DNA of 64,000 bases from Aegilops tauschii subsp. strangulata (GCF_002575655.3 NC_053036.3:162044627-162108626), one strand, 5' to 3'; positions 1 through 10,439 are shown, counted from the first letter of the stretch. Notes: generated by a model from the sequence alone, not told the origin. Numbers and translations: made by a program.

Positions 1-1965
1 AGAAGCCTAGTTGAGATCATCCGTGATTTCTTGCGTGGCAAGAAGTACCTTCTGGTTCTAGATGATGTCTGGGGTATTGACATCTGGTTCAAGATAAGAG
101 ATGCTTTCCCTACTAACAGCACCAGCCGGTTTGTAATCACGTCAAGAATCCATGATGTAGCGTTGCTGGCTACTGGAAATTGCATGGTTGAATTGAAACC
201 ACTAGAAGCGCACCACTCATGGGAATTGTTCTGTAAAGAGGCGTTTTGGAAAAATGAAAACAGAATATGTCCGGAGGAGCTACAGTTTTTGGCACAAAGA
301 TTTGTGGACAAGTGTAATGGCTTGCCCATTGCTATTGCATGCATAGGTCGTTTACTGTCCTGCAAAAGCCAAACTCATTCTGAATGGGAAAAATTGTACA
401 AGGAATTAGAAGTGCAGTTGACAAACAATGCGATTCTTGATGTTAACATAGTTCTAATGGTCAGTTTGGGGGATCTTCCATATATTTTGAAGAACTGCTT
501 TCTTCATTGTATTGTATTTCCAGAGGATTATTTGATCAAAAGGAAAAGACTGATTAGACATTGGGTGACAGCAGGATTCATCAGGGAAACAGAGCACAAA
601 ACAATGGAGGAAGTGGCAGAGGGCTATTTGTATGAACTTGTAAATCGAAGCCTATTGCAGGTAGTGGAGAGGAATGAAAGTGGACGTGTGCGGAGTTGCC
701 GAATGCATGATATCATTCGCCTTCTTGCTCTGGCTAAATCAAATGAGGAAAGGTTCTGTAGAGTTCATGATGGCTCAGTGAGTTCTTCAGCAGAAAATAC
801 ACGCCGCCTATCAATCCAAAGTGCCAATATTGAGCAGTTGACTCTTTCAAGTGAAGTTCAGCTCCGTTCAATCTATGTTTTTGACAATGGTCTGACAATT
901 GATTCACTGAAGTCTTTCTTGAAATCTTTCAAGTTGCTATCAACTTTAGATCTACAAGGTTCCAAAATTAGGAGGCTACCAAATGAGATTTTCAACATGT
1001 TTAATCTGCGGTTTCTGGGTCTTAGAGATACCGAGGTTGAGGATATTCCGAAAACAGTTGGAAGACTACAGAAATTGGAAGTTTTGGATGCTTACAATGC
1101 TAAGCTGTTGAGTTTGCCGGAGAGTGTGGCAACACTTAGGAAGTTGAGATATCTATATGTTGCTACTGATCCAAAGACAAATATTAAAGGAGTTGTTGCC
1201 TGGACTGGAATCCAGGTGCCTAACGGAATAAGGCACTTGACAGACTTGCAAGCCTTGCAACTTGTTGAGGCAAGCTCAGAGACTTTGTGTCATCTTGGTG
1301 CTTTGACAGAGTTGAGAACTTTGTCCATCACCAAAGTGCAGAGAGAACAGTGTGCTGATTTGTGCAATGCTATCATGAATATGACCCACCTTGTCAGTCT
1401 TGCAATTATGGCTATAAATGAGAAAGAAACACTGGAACTGGAAGAGCTCTGCTTACCTCCTACGCTCTCGAAGCTTGAAATAGGAGGGCAACTAGATAGG
1501 AAACGGATGCCTCAGATTGTCTCGTCCTTCTCAGGCCATGAAAACATTACCTTGTTGGCCTTAGCCTTCTCCAAACTTGATGAAGACTCATTTTCATGCC
1601 TGCTGGTGTTACATGGTCTACGTGCACTTTGGCTTGATAAGGCCTATGAAGGGAAGAGTCTGCACTTCAATGCCATGGCATTTCCAAAACTGCGACTGCT
1701 ATCAATCTCAGATGCACCGCAGCTCAATGATGTTGTAGTAGAAGAAAGTGCATTGCAAAGCCTTGTTCACCTATCTCTCACAGATTGTCCAGAGCTAAAG
1801 GCCCTCCCTGATGGCATTGAGCATCTTAGAACACTAGAGAAATTATATCTGCGAGGAGTTTCCAAAGATCTCACAAAGAAGCTTCAGAACAAAGAAAAAA
1901 CAAATGAATGCAATGATTATCTTAAGAAGATCAATCACGTCCGAAGGGTAACTGTTTATCCATGA
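1..1965 (+). CDS. CC-NBS-LRR disease-resistance protein, RPM1-like (5' end outside window)
   Basis: The frame is open from the first base to the TGA at 1963-1965, so 654 residues are present and the coiled coil and P-loop lie off the left edge. In order I see kinase-2 (LLVLDDVW, residues 17-24), RNBS-B (RFVITSR, 43-49), RNBS-C (about 66-82), GLPL (NGLPIAIA, 106-113), RNBS-D (CFLHCIVFPED, 166-176), the MHD switch (235-237) and an LRR region from about residue 280 to 640. These motifs define the NB-ARC ATPase switch and ligand-sensing repeats of plant CNL receptors, which act in the cytoplasm or at the plasma membrane against pathogen effectors. The single-exon layout and the predicted full length near 900 residues fit the RPM1-like class. 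No frameshift or stop interrupts it. The stretch before RNBS-D (VSLGDLP) is slightly atypical. The pathogen recognised cannot be told from sequence. Confidence 0.93.
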   Translation, partial: RSLVEIIRDFLRGKKYLLVLDDVWGIDIWFKIRDAFPTNSTSRFVITSRIHDVALLATGNCMVELKPLEAHHSWELFCKEAFWKNENRICPEELQFLAQRFVDKCNGLPIAIACIGRLLSCKSQTHSEWEKLYKELEVQLTNNAILDVNIVLMVSLGDLPYILKNCFLHCIVFPEDYLIKRKRLIRHWVTAGFIRETEHKTMEEVAEGYLYELVNRSLLQVVERNESGRVRSCRMHDIIRLLALAKSNEERFCRVHDGSVSSSAENTRRLSIQSANIEQLTLSSEVQLRSIYVFDNGLTIDSLKSFLKSFKLLSTLDLQGSKIRRLPNEIFNMFNLRFLGLRDTEVEDIPKTVGRLQKLEVLDAYNAKLLSLPESVATLRKLRYLYVATDPKTNIKGVVAWTGIQVPNGIRHLTDLQALQLVEASSETLCHLGALTELRTLSITKVQREQCADLCNAIMNMTHLVSLAIMAINEKETLELEELCLPPTLSKLEIGGQLDRKRMPQIVSSFSGHENITLLALAFSKLDEDSFSCLLVLHGLRALWLDKAYEGKSLHFNAMAFPKLRLLSISDAPQLNDVVVEESALQSLVHLSLTDCPELKALPDGIEHLRTLEKLYLRGVSKDLTKKLQNKEKTNECNDYLKKINHVRRVTVYP

Positions 1966-2762
1966 AGCACTTGGGGTATGATCCAGTGTTCCAGTATATA
2001 TCGTCAACTCAAGTACCTCTGAGCTCTCGCTCAAACTGAAAATTTTACTTGTCTTGTAGAATGAGAGATCAACGACACTTGAGAGATGTCCATGTGGTAA
2101 CATGCAGCCCTCCTGAATAGTTTGGAGAAAGGAGGAGGCTCTATAGAAGAGTAAGTGGCAAGGAAATGTTGAAAAGCATCTGTGTACACTGTATAGAACC
2201 TGAGTTAGAAACAAGGGAGAAGAGGAGAGCCTTATTCGGTTTTGTTGGCTGAGATGTTGAAAATGCACAACACATCGAAATGGATACCTCAGCAGGTTGG
2301 TTGTTGTTTTTCTATTTTATTTTTTTATTAATTCTGAAAATACTGCCACACTATGGACTTCTTGACCCTAAACAAAGTTTTGTATAACTCTGCATCAGGA
2401 ATCAAAGAGGGAACCATAAATGATCTCAATGCAGCAAAAGTTTCAGCAATGAAAGCTGCTGAAATAGGCGAGTGTTGCCTCAGTTTATTATCATCACTAT
2501 TTTTTTCCTTCCGTAGTGGCACTATCTCAAGGATTTGCGTACTCATCAGCGGGTTCAGTTTCTTCTTCTGCGCTTTATCTAAAATTTACCACCTATTAAA
2601 AATGTGGCTTTCTGTGAGATAAGTGCGGATAGTAAATTTGTCAGGCTGAACATTTCCCATCTTACCACAGCAAACTTATTTTCATTTGAGTTGTTTCAAT
2701 TCCATTATGTATGCATACAATTCGACTTGCAAGAGAATGCCAAAAAACTAAAAGGCGGGTTT
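1966..2762. other. 3' flank of the NLR gene, no gene seen
   Basis: AT-rich sequence after the NLR stop, presumably 3' UTR and spacer. Short open frames on both strands show no recognisable domain and no relation to each other. I could not place a confident polyadenylation site. Confidence 0.5.
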
Positions 2763-3190
2763 TATAGGACGGTGATTCGACTTGTAATGTTCTATGGCAC
2801 CGAGTGTTGGCTGTTGAGATGGATGTGTGGCCATACAAGGAAGGATCGAGCCAGTAATGATGATATACAGTCAGGATAGAGTTGGGGTAGGACCAACTGA
2901 AGAGAAGCTTGTCCAATATCGTCTGAGATGGTTTAGTCATATACAAAGCAGGCCTCCAGAAACTCCAGTGCGTAGCAGACGCCTAAAGTGTGTTGCTAAT
3001 GTCACGTGAGGTCGGGATAGACTAAACTTCACATGGGAGGAGTCCGTAAAAAGAGACCTGAAAGATTGAAATATCACCAAAGAACTAGTCATGGACAAGG
3101 GTGCATGATCCACGTGCGAGAACCATGAGCTGGTTGCAAGATCTCACGGGTTTCAGGTCTGTTGTTTTTTGCAGGATTGGATTCGTACAA
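2763..3190 (+). mobile_element. RTE-type LINE relic (3' end of reverse transcriptase ORF)
   Basis: Two plus-strand frames, shifted near 2860, give the tail typical of plant RTE-clade LINEs: RWMCGHTRKDR, then EEKLVQYRLRWFSHIQ, then TWEESVKRDLKD and ITKELVMDKGA. The phrase around 3118-3150 matches the 3' UTR that follows this ORF in grasses. The frameshift, in-frame stops and a missing stretch before RWMCG show it is dead. Only the last part of the element is present, as expected from 5'-truncated LINE insertion. Confidence 0.8.
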
Positions 3191-4570
3191 TTTTTTTCTA
3201 AGGATTGATTTGTACTACATTTCATAGAAAACCTAGTATCCACTTCAATCTCTTTTAACAATTTATTTGCTTGTTCTATGCTATCAGACACACTCTGCTA
3301 ATCTTATAGGATTCAAATGAGCATGTCACTCCAATTTTATATTTATTTTATTTCTATGTTTTAAGAATCCTACAAATCAATGAGGCACTCCAAACAACCG
3401 TGAATGTGCATTATGAGCAAAAATATTAACTCAAAAAGTCTCCATTCGTAGATGTAAAACTTTACAAATGTTTTCGTTCATATTAAACTTAGCATTTGAA
3501 ATAGACAATATGAAAGATCAGACGGTTTTTTCTCCAAGCGTTTTCCCCCTTCCCCGTTGGCGGCTAGGGCAAAGTCCCCCCTTCAGACTTCGTCGGCAAA
3601 GCTGTGGATACGACTCTGCTTTGCCTATTGCTTCGACGGCCGGTGGCATTTAGGGGAATCCCGGTGCCTTCACTTTGGCTAGTAGTTTAGATTAGGTTCT
3701 TTTAGTCCTTACAGTTACGATGCTCGGGTGGGTGACGACGCTACCTCTTTGAATTTGTTTTCCGGGCTCTGATCCTTCTCGAGTTCGTCCATCTGAATGT
3801 AGTCGATGGAGATCTGGTGTAGAATCTTGACGTCTCCCTTGGTGTGAGGTTAAGATTTCTCGTTGTGTATGCATGATGACGAAATTTGATGTCAGTTGCT
3901 TCGGATCTATTCAAAGGTTCAACAATTACGTTGGTCCTTACGGGCACTGGCGAAGGACCCTAGTGGGCAAGGTGTGGCGGCTGCCATAACTTGATTGGGT
4001 GCAAATAATTTTTTAGACCTAGCATAACGTGTGATCGGTTGGGTAGGCTCGCTGCAATCGTTGGCAAATGTCTGTTGCTGAAGAGGCCGTTTGCTTACAA
4101 ATAGGTTACGGCGCCATGCAAATGTAGGCTCATGAACCAATTAGAAGAACCGATCACCCCATACCCATGACGCATGAAACTATCCAGCTAGCCAGACCCA
4201 TATGCACAATGCACACGCACATAGTGAGCCTACCCAGCCGTGCCATCTTTCAGGACGGCTTAGCAGTACGTACACAAAGACTTTCTTGTTGTCATCGACA
4301 AGGTCAAGCCGGTCCGATAGGGAAGCAGAGACATCGACGCATCGATGGCTCGTTCAAGCAGCAGTAGTGTTCGTTTGATGATCCATAGACCTTGATTTAA
4401 TTTTTATTATGTTTACGGTGCTTTGTACTTGTGATGAACTTTTATAATATCTGAATATTTTCCAAAAAATGGACTTCACTTTTCTTTTGGCAACATGGAT
4501 GATGCTACTTTGTTTTGTCTTCCGTTATTGATGGTACCGTGGTTGATTGAAAAAGAAAACACTTACAAGT
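3191..4570. other. Intergenic, possible LINE 3'-UTR-like sequence
   Basis: No coding gene seen. From about 3520 to 4460 the sequence resembles a degenerate LINE untranslated region: GC-rich text followed by a T-rich tail with a TTTGTACTTGTGATG stretch near 4423. This is resemblance only, with no reverse-transcriptase frame to support it. Confidence 0.3.
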
Positions 4571-4633
4571 TACTCTCTGTGAACTAATATAAGAATTTTT
4601 AGATCACTGTGATCTAAAAATACAGAGGGAGTA
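4571..4633. mobile_element. Stowaway MITE remnant
   Basis: CTCTCTGTGAACTAATATAA at 4573 and the inverted end ACAGAGGGAG at 4622-4631 are Stowaway (Tc1/Mariner-type) termini, flanked by TA on both sides. A central hairpin (TAGATCACTGTGATCTA) remains, but the right arm has lost the TTATATTAGTT segment, so this is a deletion derivative. Confidence 0.85.
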
Positions 4634-4667
4634 CAAGTCGTGGTCTTAACTGCTACACCTTCCATAA

Positions 4668-6390
4668 GAGCAACTTCAAAGGGCCGACCCATTTCGTCCG
4701 TCTGCGTCCGTTTGAGTTGGCGCAGACAAAAGTGGCGGTCCAACGCGTCGACCCAAACCCAAATCATGTCCGCGTCGCGTCCGCGCCGACGCATTTACGA
4801 CCCAAATTTGCGTCCCAAATGCGTCGGCGCGGACGCCGAACAGACGCTTCGCGCGCCTTCTCGCTATCCGCCGCGTCCCCACATGACGACCGTCCAACTA
4901 CCCGCTGCCCACGCGGTCAGCTTAATTTATGACGACGGGCCCACGCGTCAGCGACAACGCTCGTCCTTTTTTAAGCCGACCGTGCGGCGGGGCCGTCCTC
5001 ATCCAAACTTGCCGTCCACATCTGCCATCCTTTGCCCCCTCGTCGCCGGCAAACCCTAGCCACCACAACCACAGGGAGATGGGCCTCTTCTCCGGCGCCA
5101 GCGGCAGCAAGGCCAAGGGCAAGTCCCCCGCCACCCCTTTCCCCTCAGAGTTCCTCCCACCTCCGCCGGCGCCGGCGCCTCGCCGGCAGAGGCAGCGCGT
5201 GAACGTGCTAGTGCACCAGGCGGAGTGGCATTGGCAGCACCGCCAGCCTCTGCCGTATCCCGACGTGACGCTGCCGCACGACTGGCATCTGGATCCAGAT
5301 AGGATCCCAGTGCCGGCGGCGCCGCGGACGGCTCGTGCTCGCGCGGAGGAGGTGCGGCGCCGGCGGTCGCTGCTGACGCCGGAGCAGCGCCGCGACCCCG
5401 CCTACGCAACCGACTCACCCAACTGGGCGAGGTGGTTCGCCTTCGAGCACGAGGAGGCGAGGCGACGGGGCGTGCGCGAGGTCGGCCGGAGGTCGCCGCC
5501 ACCGGCGCTCGTCGTCCGCGAGGAGGACCAGGCGGCGGAGGACGCCTACCAGGCGGCCCTTGCGGCCGTCTACCGGGAGAGCGAGGAGGACGAGCGGCGC
5601 AAAGCGGAGGCGGCGGAGGCGGAAGAGGAGGCTCGGTACGAGGCGGCAATGGCGCAGGCCCTCGCCCTCTCCGCGGCAGGCGACAGCGTGGTGCCGCCGG
5701 TGGCCCCGCCGTCCCCCATCAAGCCGGAGCCTGAGCGGGAGCCGTCCCCCATCAAGCGCTACTCCTTGACGGGAGTAGTGCGCGAATGGGTACGCGCGCC
5801 GCCGGTCTGATGGGGGCGACGCCGGCACAGGAGCAGGCGTACCTCGAGATGTGGTGCCAGCGCCGGCTGGCAGAGGAGCGCCGTCGCGGCGAGTACGAGG
5901 AGATGCTCGAGCGCGACCTCGAGGAGGAGGCACGCCAGGCCGCGGCTGCACAGGCGGCCGCACACCCCCCGCCCCGGCACTGCCTGCGCCGGCACAGCCC
6001 GACATGACGGTGCTCTGGAACACGGTGTTCGCCTGGGCCGGGCCGGCGCCGACGCTCATCGACCTCACGGACCCCAAGGACGACGACGACGACGACGCCT
6101 AGGGCAGCGCGCCGCCTCGTAGTTTAGGCTGTTTTTATTTTTTTTAAATGCAAATGTGGACGCATGGACTCTCGCCGGCCTTCGTGGCCGGCTTTAATGT
6201 TTAATTAATGTTGTTTCTCTTTTTTTAATATGCATGCGTTCATTTTTTTTTGCGCCGTCAAAATGGGTTCAGGCCAGCATTGGGCGCACGCGCCGATCCA
6301 AATGCGGAAGCGGGCATCTGTGTCCGTCTGGCCGACTCAAACGAACAAAAAGCGGATGAAATCGCCGTCCGTTTGGGTCGGAAGTTGCTC
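4668..6390. mobile_element. Non-autonomous PIF/Harbinger-like DNA transposon with internal ORF
   Basis: Perfect 10-bp terminal inverted repeats GAGCAACTTC (4668-4677) and GAAGTTGCTC (6381-6390) are flanked by the 3-bp target duplication TAA (4665-4667 and 6391-6393), the size and sequence typical of PIF/Harbinger insertions. Subterminal blocks (CCGACCCA, CGTCCGTTTG) recur inverted inside both ends. The 1.72-kb interior has no transposase but carries the decayed ORF at 5079-6102. The element ends about 265 bp before the start codon of the downstream host gene. Superfamily assignment rests on the duplication and ends only. Confidence 0.75.
5079..6102 (+). pseudogene. Transposon-borne Ala/Arg/Glu-rich ORF of unknown function, two frameshifts
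   Basis: An ATG at 5079 (MGLFSGASGSKAKGKS) opens a GC-rich frame to 5810. It continues in a second frame after 5786 (QEQAYLEMWCQRRLAEERR) and a third from about 5970, ending in the acidic tail TLIDLTDPKDDDDDDA with TAG at 6100-6102. The middle (about residues 145-230) is charged and probably helical or coiled coil. I recognise no catalytic motif and no transposase signature. The two shifts make it a pseudogene here. It lies wholly inside the Harbinger-like element and may be a captured host fragment or an accessory element gene; the sequence alone does not decide. An in-frame upstream ATG at 4929 exists, but 5079 has the better context and a typical GC-rich leader. Confidence 0.6.
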
Positions 6391-6393
6391 TAA

Positions 6394-6655
6394 CTCTTTC
6401 TTTTCACCACACAAACCCAACTATTTTTTGTCCAAAATTTACAGGTTCGTGTTTCGTCTAAAATTAATTCGAAAATTGCAAGACTTTCAGGTTGAATTTC
6501 CGGGTGCCACCCCGCTAGCTGCCACCTGCCGTCCCCACGCGCCAACTGCCGCCCGTCCACATCGCGTGCTCCGTCCCCCACGCGGCCACACCACACCACA
6601 GTACAGTACACCGCAGCACACTGCACACGCCTCCGGCCTCCGCTCCGCCTCAGCC
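6394..6655 (+). promoter_or_regulatory. Promoter-proximal and 5' UTR region of the CHI-fold gene
   Basis: Only about 260 bp separate the DNA transposon end from the start codon at 6656. The first half is AT-rich and the second half is C-rich, as in many grass 5' UTRs. I see no convincing TATA box. Any promoter elements further upstream now lie beyond 1.7 kb of inserted DNA. Confidence 0.4.
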
Positions 6656-9600
6656 ATGGTCTCCCCCCGCTTCCCCACCGCCACCTTCGCCCGTCTCCCC
6701 CCTCCCCCGCCTCCCCACCGTGCCGCCATCGCTGCCGCAATTGCCGCCGCCGCGGCGGCGGCAGCCGCAGCCGGCTTCGCCCTGACCGCCAAATCTGCCG
6801 GTCGGCCGCTCCCGCGCCCGGCGCACTCTGCACCCCTCTGGGCCTCCCTCTCCCTTGCCGAAAGCGGCGCCCCCGGCAACGTCGAGCCCCGCACCGGCGC
6901 CGCATTCCCCTTCGAGACCGCTGGCGGCCGCCGCCTCCTCGGCGTCGGCCTCCGCAAGACCACCATCCTCGGCCTCAAGTCCATCGACGTCTACGCGTTC
7001 GGTAACCTACTAATCAAATTTTCTTCCTTTTTTTACATTGACACCTCTAGTCGCATCGCATATTTAATGTACTCAGAAAGGAAACTGCAACAGCGACACA
7101 GATTGTAAAATGCTGTAAAACTGCAACGCCGAGAAGAGATTGTGAAATGTTGCTCTGTGCAGGCGTTTATGCGGATGACAGCGATCTGAAGCAGCTGAGA
7201 GAGAAGTACCAGAAGCTTCCCATCTCTGATCTGAAGGAAAGCGATGAGCTGATCAACGATGCACTAGAGGGCGACATACGTATGACGGTCAGGCTTCAGA
7301 TAGTTTATGGGAGGCTGAGCATTGGCTCAGTTCGGAGCGCTTTTGAGAAGAGTGTAGGAAGCAGGCTTCAGAAGTTTGGGGGGTCAGACACCAAAGAGTT
7401 GCTTCAGAGGTAAATGCAATTCTGGTTCTTGATGAAGTGCTCTTGTTGAGAGAAGCAAATATACCTCCTTGATACTGGTTTGCAGTTGCAGACTGGCTGG
7501 ATGCAGTGCTGTCTTCATCCTAATATTTGATTTAGTTATAACTTTTAACCACAGTTATGAATAGTGCCACGGTTATCAAGTTCAGTTTAGGATTGACAAA
7601 AGGAACTAGATATCTATATTGCATTTAGTTTCAAACTGGAGCTAGAAAGATTTTAGGATGCATATTACATGAAACTCGTGAAGACTCGAACCATTTTTTA
7701 GTTAGGTTGTGTGTAATCGAATTGGCCATTATTTTTGCTGTTGAGTGTTCACTTTTCTGAAGTTTCGGAGCTCAGGTTGGTCGGATTACATTAATTGCAC
7801 TGAAGCAATGTTGGCACTTGATCATAACTGCTGTTGTTAATAATCCATCCACAATGTAGGGCTGTTAGAGACCACATTCCATTTCATACTGCCAGAAATT
7901 TCTTATTCTGGTGCTACAACTAAGGAGCTTTGGTTGTTACATGCCAAAATTGTTATCTAACCAGTATCTTTTATAATCTGCCAACTTAGTTCTGAAATAT
8001 TCAGACTATATTTACTGAAGTGTGTGTCAGTGTTGGTTTACTTGAATGATTTGCTCCATTGTTGTGTTTGTTGGGAATAAGTCGTGACGGAGCACGGTGC
8101 GATCGGCGTCAGTGCGCCAGGTCGGGTCCGTGGCGGTGCGACCGGCATCGGTGCGCCCAGGCCGGGTCCGCTGGCTGGGTCATGGCCGTGTGTGTTGCGT
8201 GCGTGTTGTGTGTGAGTGTGTGTGCACTCGTGGCCGTCATGGCTCCTAGCGTTGTGCGCGTCGTGGGCTACCGAGCGGATCGCGTGCACTAGATGTAGCT
8301 GAGGGAGGTGGGATGCGATGTGTACGTGCACATGTGCAAGTATAAATCCCCCCAGTTTGTTGTGTGCGTGGAGGGGTGTCCAGGTTTGTAGCTGGCGTTG
8401 GTTAGTCCAGTACAGAAAAGGATTGGGGCGTTTGTGCGCCTTGGCACTGGTCGCCAGAAAAACTCCAGCGTGCCCTGCTTCTTCTTCAACCTCCGTTCCT
8501 TCTCCCACTGTAGTCTAGAGCAAGCTAGGGTTAGACCCAACATTTGATATCATGAGCCAGTTCGTCGTGGGATTCGTTACCATCGTTGGAGGCGCGCTGG
8601 TCGTAGCCAGCGGCGTGATGGCGTGGAGTACCGGCGGTGCGGCGAGGTCGTCGGGCCGTGTATCGGCCCGTGCGTGGTCTCAATGGAGGTGCTCGGCAGC
8701 AGATCGTTTGTCGGTCTTGCCGGGCAAGATGTGCTCCACGGCGTGTGTCACCGGAGTCGGAGAAGACGGCGTATGGCCGCCAAAGAAGAAGGAGAGGCTG
8801 CAGCGTTCATGCGGAGACGATGCATGCTGCATGGTTCGCGTCGTGTGTGGAAGCCGTGGTGGCGGCCGTGGCGACGACGACGGCGGCAGCAGCATGGAGT
8901 CGGGCGGAGGGCGGCGGCGCGGACGCTGCTACAACTGCGGCGTGCGCGGCCACTTCCGGCGGGACTGCAAGAAGCCAAAGCGAGTGGAGGCGGAGCAAGC
9001 TCTTCTCGCCGACGGTGACGACGTCGGGCCGGCACTCCTCTAGGTCACGGCTTAGGGGGTGATTGTTGGGAATAAGTCGTGACGGAGCACGGTGCGATCG
9101 GCATCAATGCGCCAGGTTGGGTCCGTGGCGGTGCGGCCGGCGTCGGTGCGCCACGTCGGGTCCGCGGTCTGGGTCATGGCCGTGTGTGTTGCGTGCGTGT
9201 TGTGTGTGCACTCGTGGCCGTCATGGCTCCTAGCGTTGTGTGCGTCGTGGGCTACCGAGCGGATCGCGCGCACTAGATGTAGCTGAGGGAGGTGGGATGC
9301 GATGTGTACGTGCACATGCGCAAGTATAAATCCCCCCAGTTTGTTGTGTGCGTGGAGGGGCGTCCAGGTTTGTAGCCGGCGTTGGTTAGTCCAGTAACAG
9401 AAAAGGATTGGGGCGTTTGTGCGCCTTGGCGTTGGTCGCCAGAAAAACTCCAGCGTGCCCTGCTTCTTCTTCTACCTCCGTTCCTTCTCCCACTGTTGTC
9501 TAGAGCAAGCTAGGGTTAGACCCAACAGTGTTAATCATATTGTCCAATCTTGCATATGCTATGCTCACCAAGTTCAACTATCAATATCTAATTTTCTCAT

Positions 9601-10439
9601 CTGATTTTGACACATTGATCTTCTGCAGTTTTGTTTCACTTTTCAAGGATGAGTACAAATTACCAAAGGGATCTGTAATTGAGCTTTCGAGGGAATCAAA
9701 CCATGTTCTTAAAATAAGCAGTAAGTTGTTTTCTTTTTGCTTCCCTTTATTTTTAGATGATTTGAGAACTTAGGATATGATTTATCTTGGCGGAAGAAAG
9801 GAAAGATTTTAAGAGCCAGAAAGATATGTTGGTTATTCACAATGAATTGGCTTGTATTCAGTATCCGAGTACCAGTCAGCATACACTTACTTTTCTTCAC
9901 TCATTTGATTCATGTATTCAACATGGAGATTACTTTACAAAACTTATTCGATCTATTATGGTAATAACTTATACATTTTTCATTGTATTTGCTAATACTT
10001 GCAAAAAAATCCAGCAAATGGTGACTACTTGCACTAATAACGGTGTAAGCTAAAGCTGTATAGAATCTTGGTACGAACAAAAGCTATATAAATTCCATGT
10101 ATTGTGTGGGTTCCACTTTTGGGTATAAACCACCACTGCTCGTTCTTAGAAAGTAAGGATTCCACTTGTTGCATTTGAATGCAATGGTAAAGATCCTGGT
10201 TATGTTCCATACGTATTTCTTCCAGCTACCTATGACTTTCCTATGTTTATTAAAAGGTTATTAGAAATCTTGATTAATAAGATATTCATTTATGTGTAGT
10301 TGAAGGAGAAGACGTGGGAAGTATCCAGAACAAGCTCTTGTGCCAGTCTATCTTAGATCTTTACATTGGAGACGACCCGTTTGACAAGAATGCGAAAACC
10401 AACATCCAAGGAAGTTTGGCTAGCATTCTTAAAGCTTAG
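6656..10439 (+). CDS. Chalcone-isomerase-fold fatty-acid-binding protein (FAP/CHI-like), plastid-targeted, 4 exons
   Basis: Exons are 6656-7001, 7163-7409, 9629-9720 and 10300-10439; every intron is GT-AG and phases join into 274 residues ending in TAG at 10437-10439. Residues 1 to about 60 are Ala/Pro/Arg-rich with a long alanine run, like a chloroplast transit peptide. The rest is the CHI-like domain: TILGLKSIDVYAFGVYAD (about 100-119), MTVRLQIVYGRLS (156-168), EYKLPKGSVIELSRES (exon 3) and LLCQSILDLYIGDDPFD (exon 4). In plants, proteins of this family (FAPs) bind fatty acids in the plastid stroma and influence lipid content; they lack chalcone isomerase activity. FAP or enzyme class is inferred from overall similarity, not from a checked active site. 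All splice sites and the frame are intact, so the gene is probably functional. Intron 2 (2219 bp) is inflated by a nested LTR element. Confidence 0.9.
8069..8542 (+). repeat. 5' LTR of the gag-only element
   Basis: 474 bp, TG...CA ends. A TATA-like TATAAAT is at 8341-8347. It differs from the right LTR by scattered substitutions and a short GT-rich length difference near 8205-8225. Confidence 0.9.
8552..9043 (+). CDS. Gag-like protein with one CCHC zinc knuckle
   Basis: 163 residues from an ATG that overlaps the primer-binding site to TAG at 9041-9043. Near the C-terminus CYNCGVRGHFRRDC is a perfect C-X2-C-X4-H-X4-C nucleocapsid knuckle followed by a basic patch (KKPKRVE), as used for RNA packaging in Copia and Gypsy Gag. 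The N-terminal two thirds are Gly/Arg/Ser-rich and show no clear capsid domain. The frame is open across the internal region, and overlapping alternative frames of similar length carry no domain. Whether it is translated is unknown; ATG choice is tentative. Confidence 0.65.
   Translation: MSQFVVGFVTIVGGALVVASGVMAWSTGGAARSSGRVSARAWSQWRCSAADRLSVLPGKMCSTACVTGVGEDGVWPPKKKERLQRSCGDDACCMVRVVCGSRGGGRGDDDGGSSMESGGGRRRGRCYNCGVRGHFRRDCKKPKRVEAEQALLADGDDVGPALL
9064..9527 (+). repeat. 3' LTR of the gag-only element
   Basis: 464 bp, with TATAAAT at 9325-9331 and the same termini as the left LTR; followed directly by the GTGTT target duplication. Confidence 0.9.

Larger units (their letters stand above)
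8069..9527 (+). mobile_element. Compact gag-only LTR retrotransposon (TR-GAG-like), nested in intron 2
   Basis: A 474-bp LTR (8069-8542) and a 464-bp LTR (9064-9527) begin TGTTGGGAATAAG and end TAGACCCAACA, flanked by the 5-bp target duplication GTGTT (8064-8068, 9528-9532). An initiator-Met-like primer-binding site follows the left LTR (TGATATCATGAGCC, about 8545-8558) and a purine tract AGGGGG precedes the right LTR (9054-9059). The internal part is only 521 bp and encodes a gag zinc knuckle but no protease, integrase or RT, so it must be mobilised in trans. LTR ends suggest a Copia affiliation. It lies in the same orientation as the host gene. Confidence 0.9.

Noticed and set aside
2328..2622. 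Small opposing frames after the NLR gene
   Set aside because: Short, overlapping on both strands, and without any recognisable motif.
4929..5078. In-frame extension of the transposon ORF to an ATG at 4929
   Set aside because: The extension is low-complexity leader-like sequence; the ATG at 5079 begins the coherent protein.
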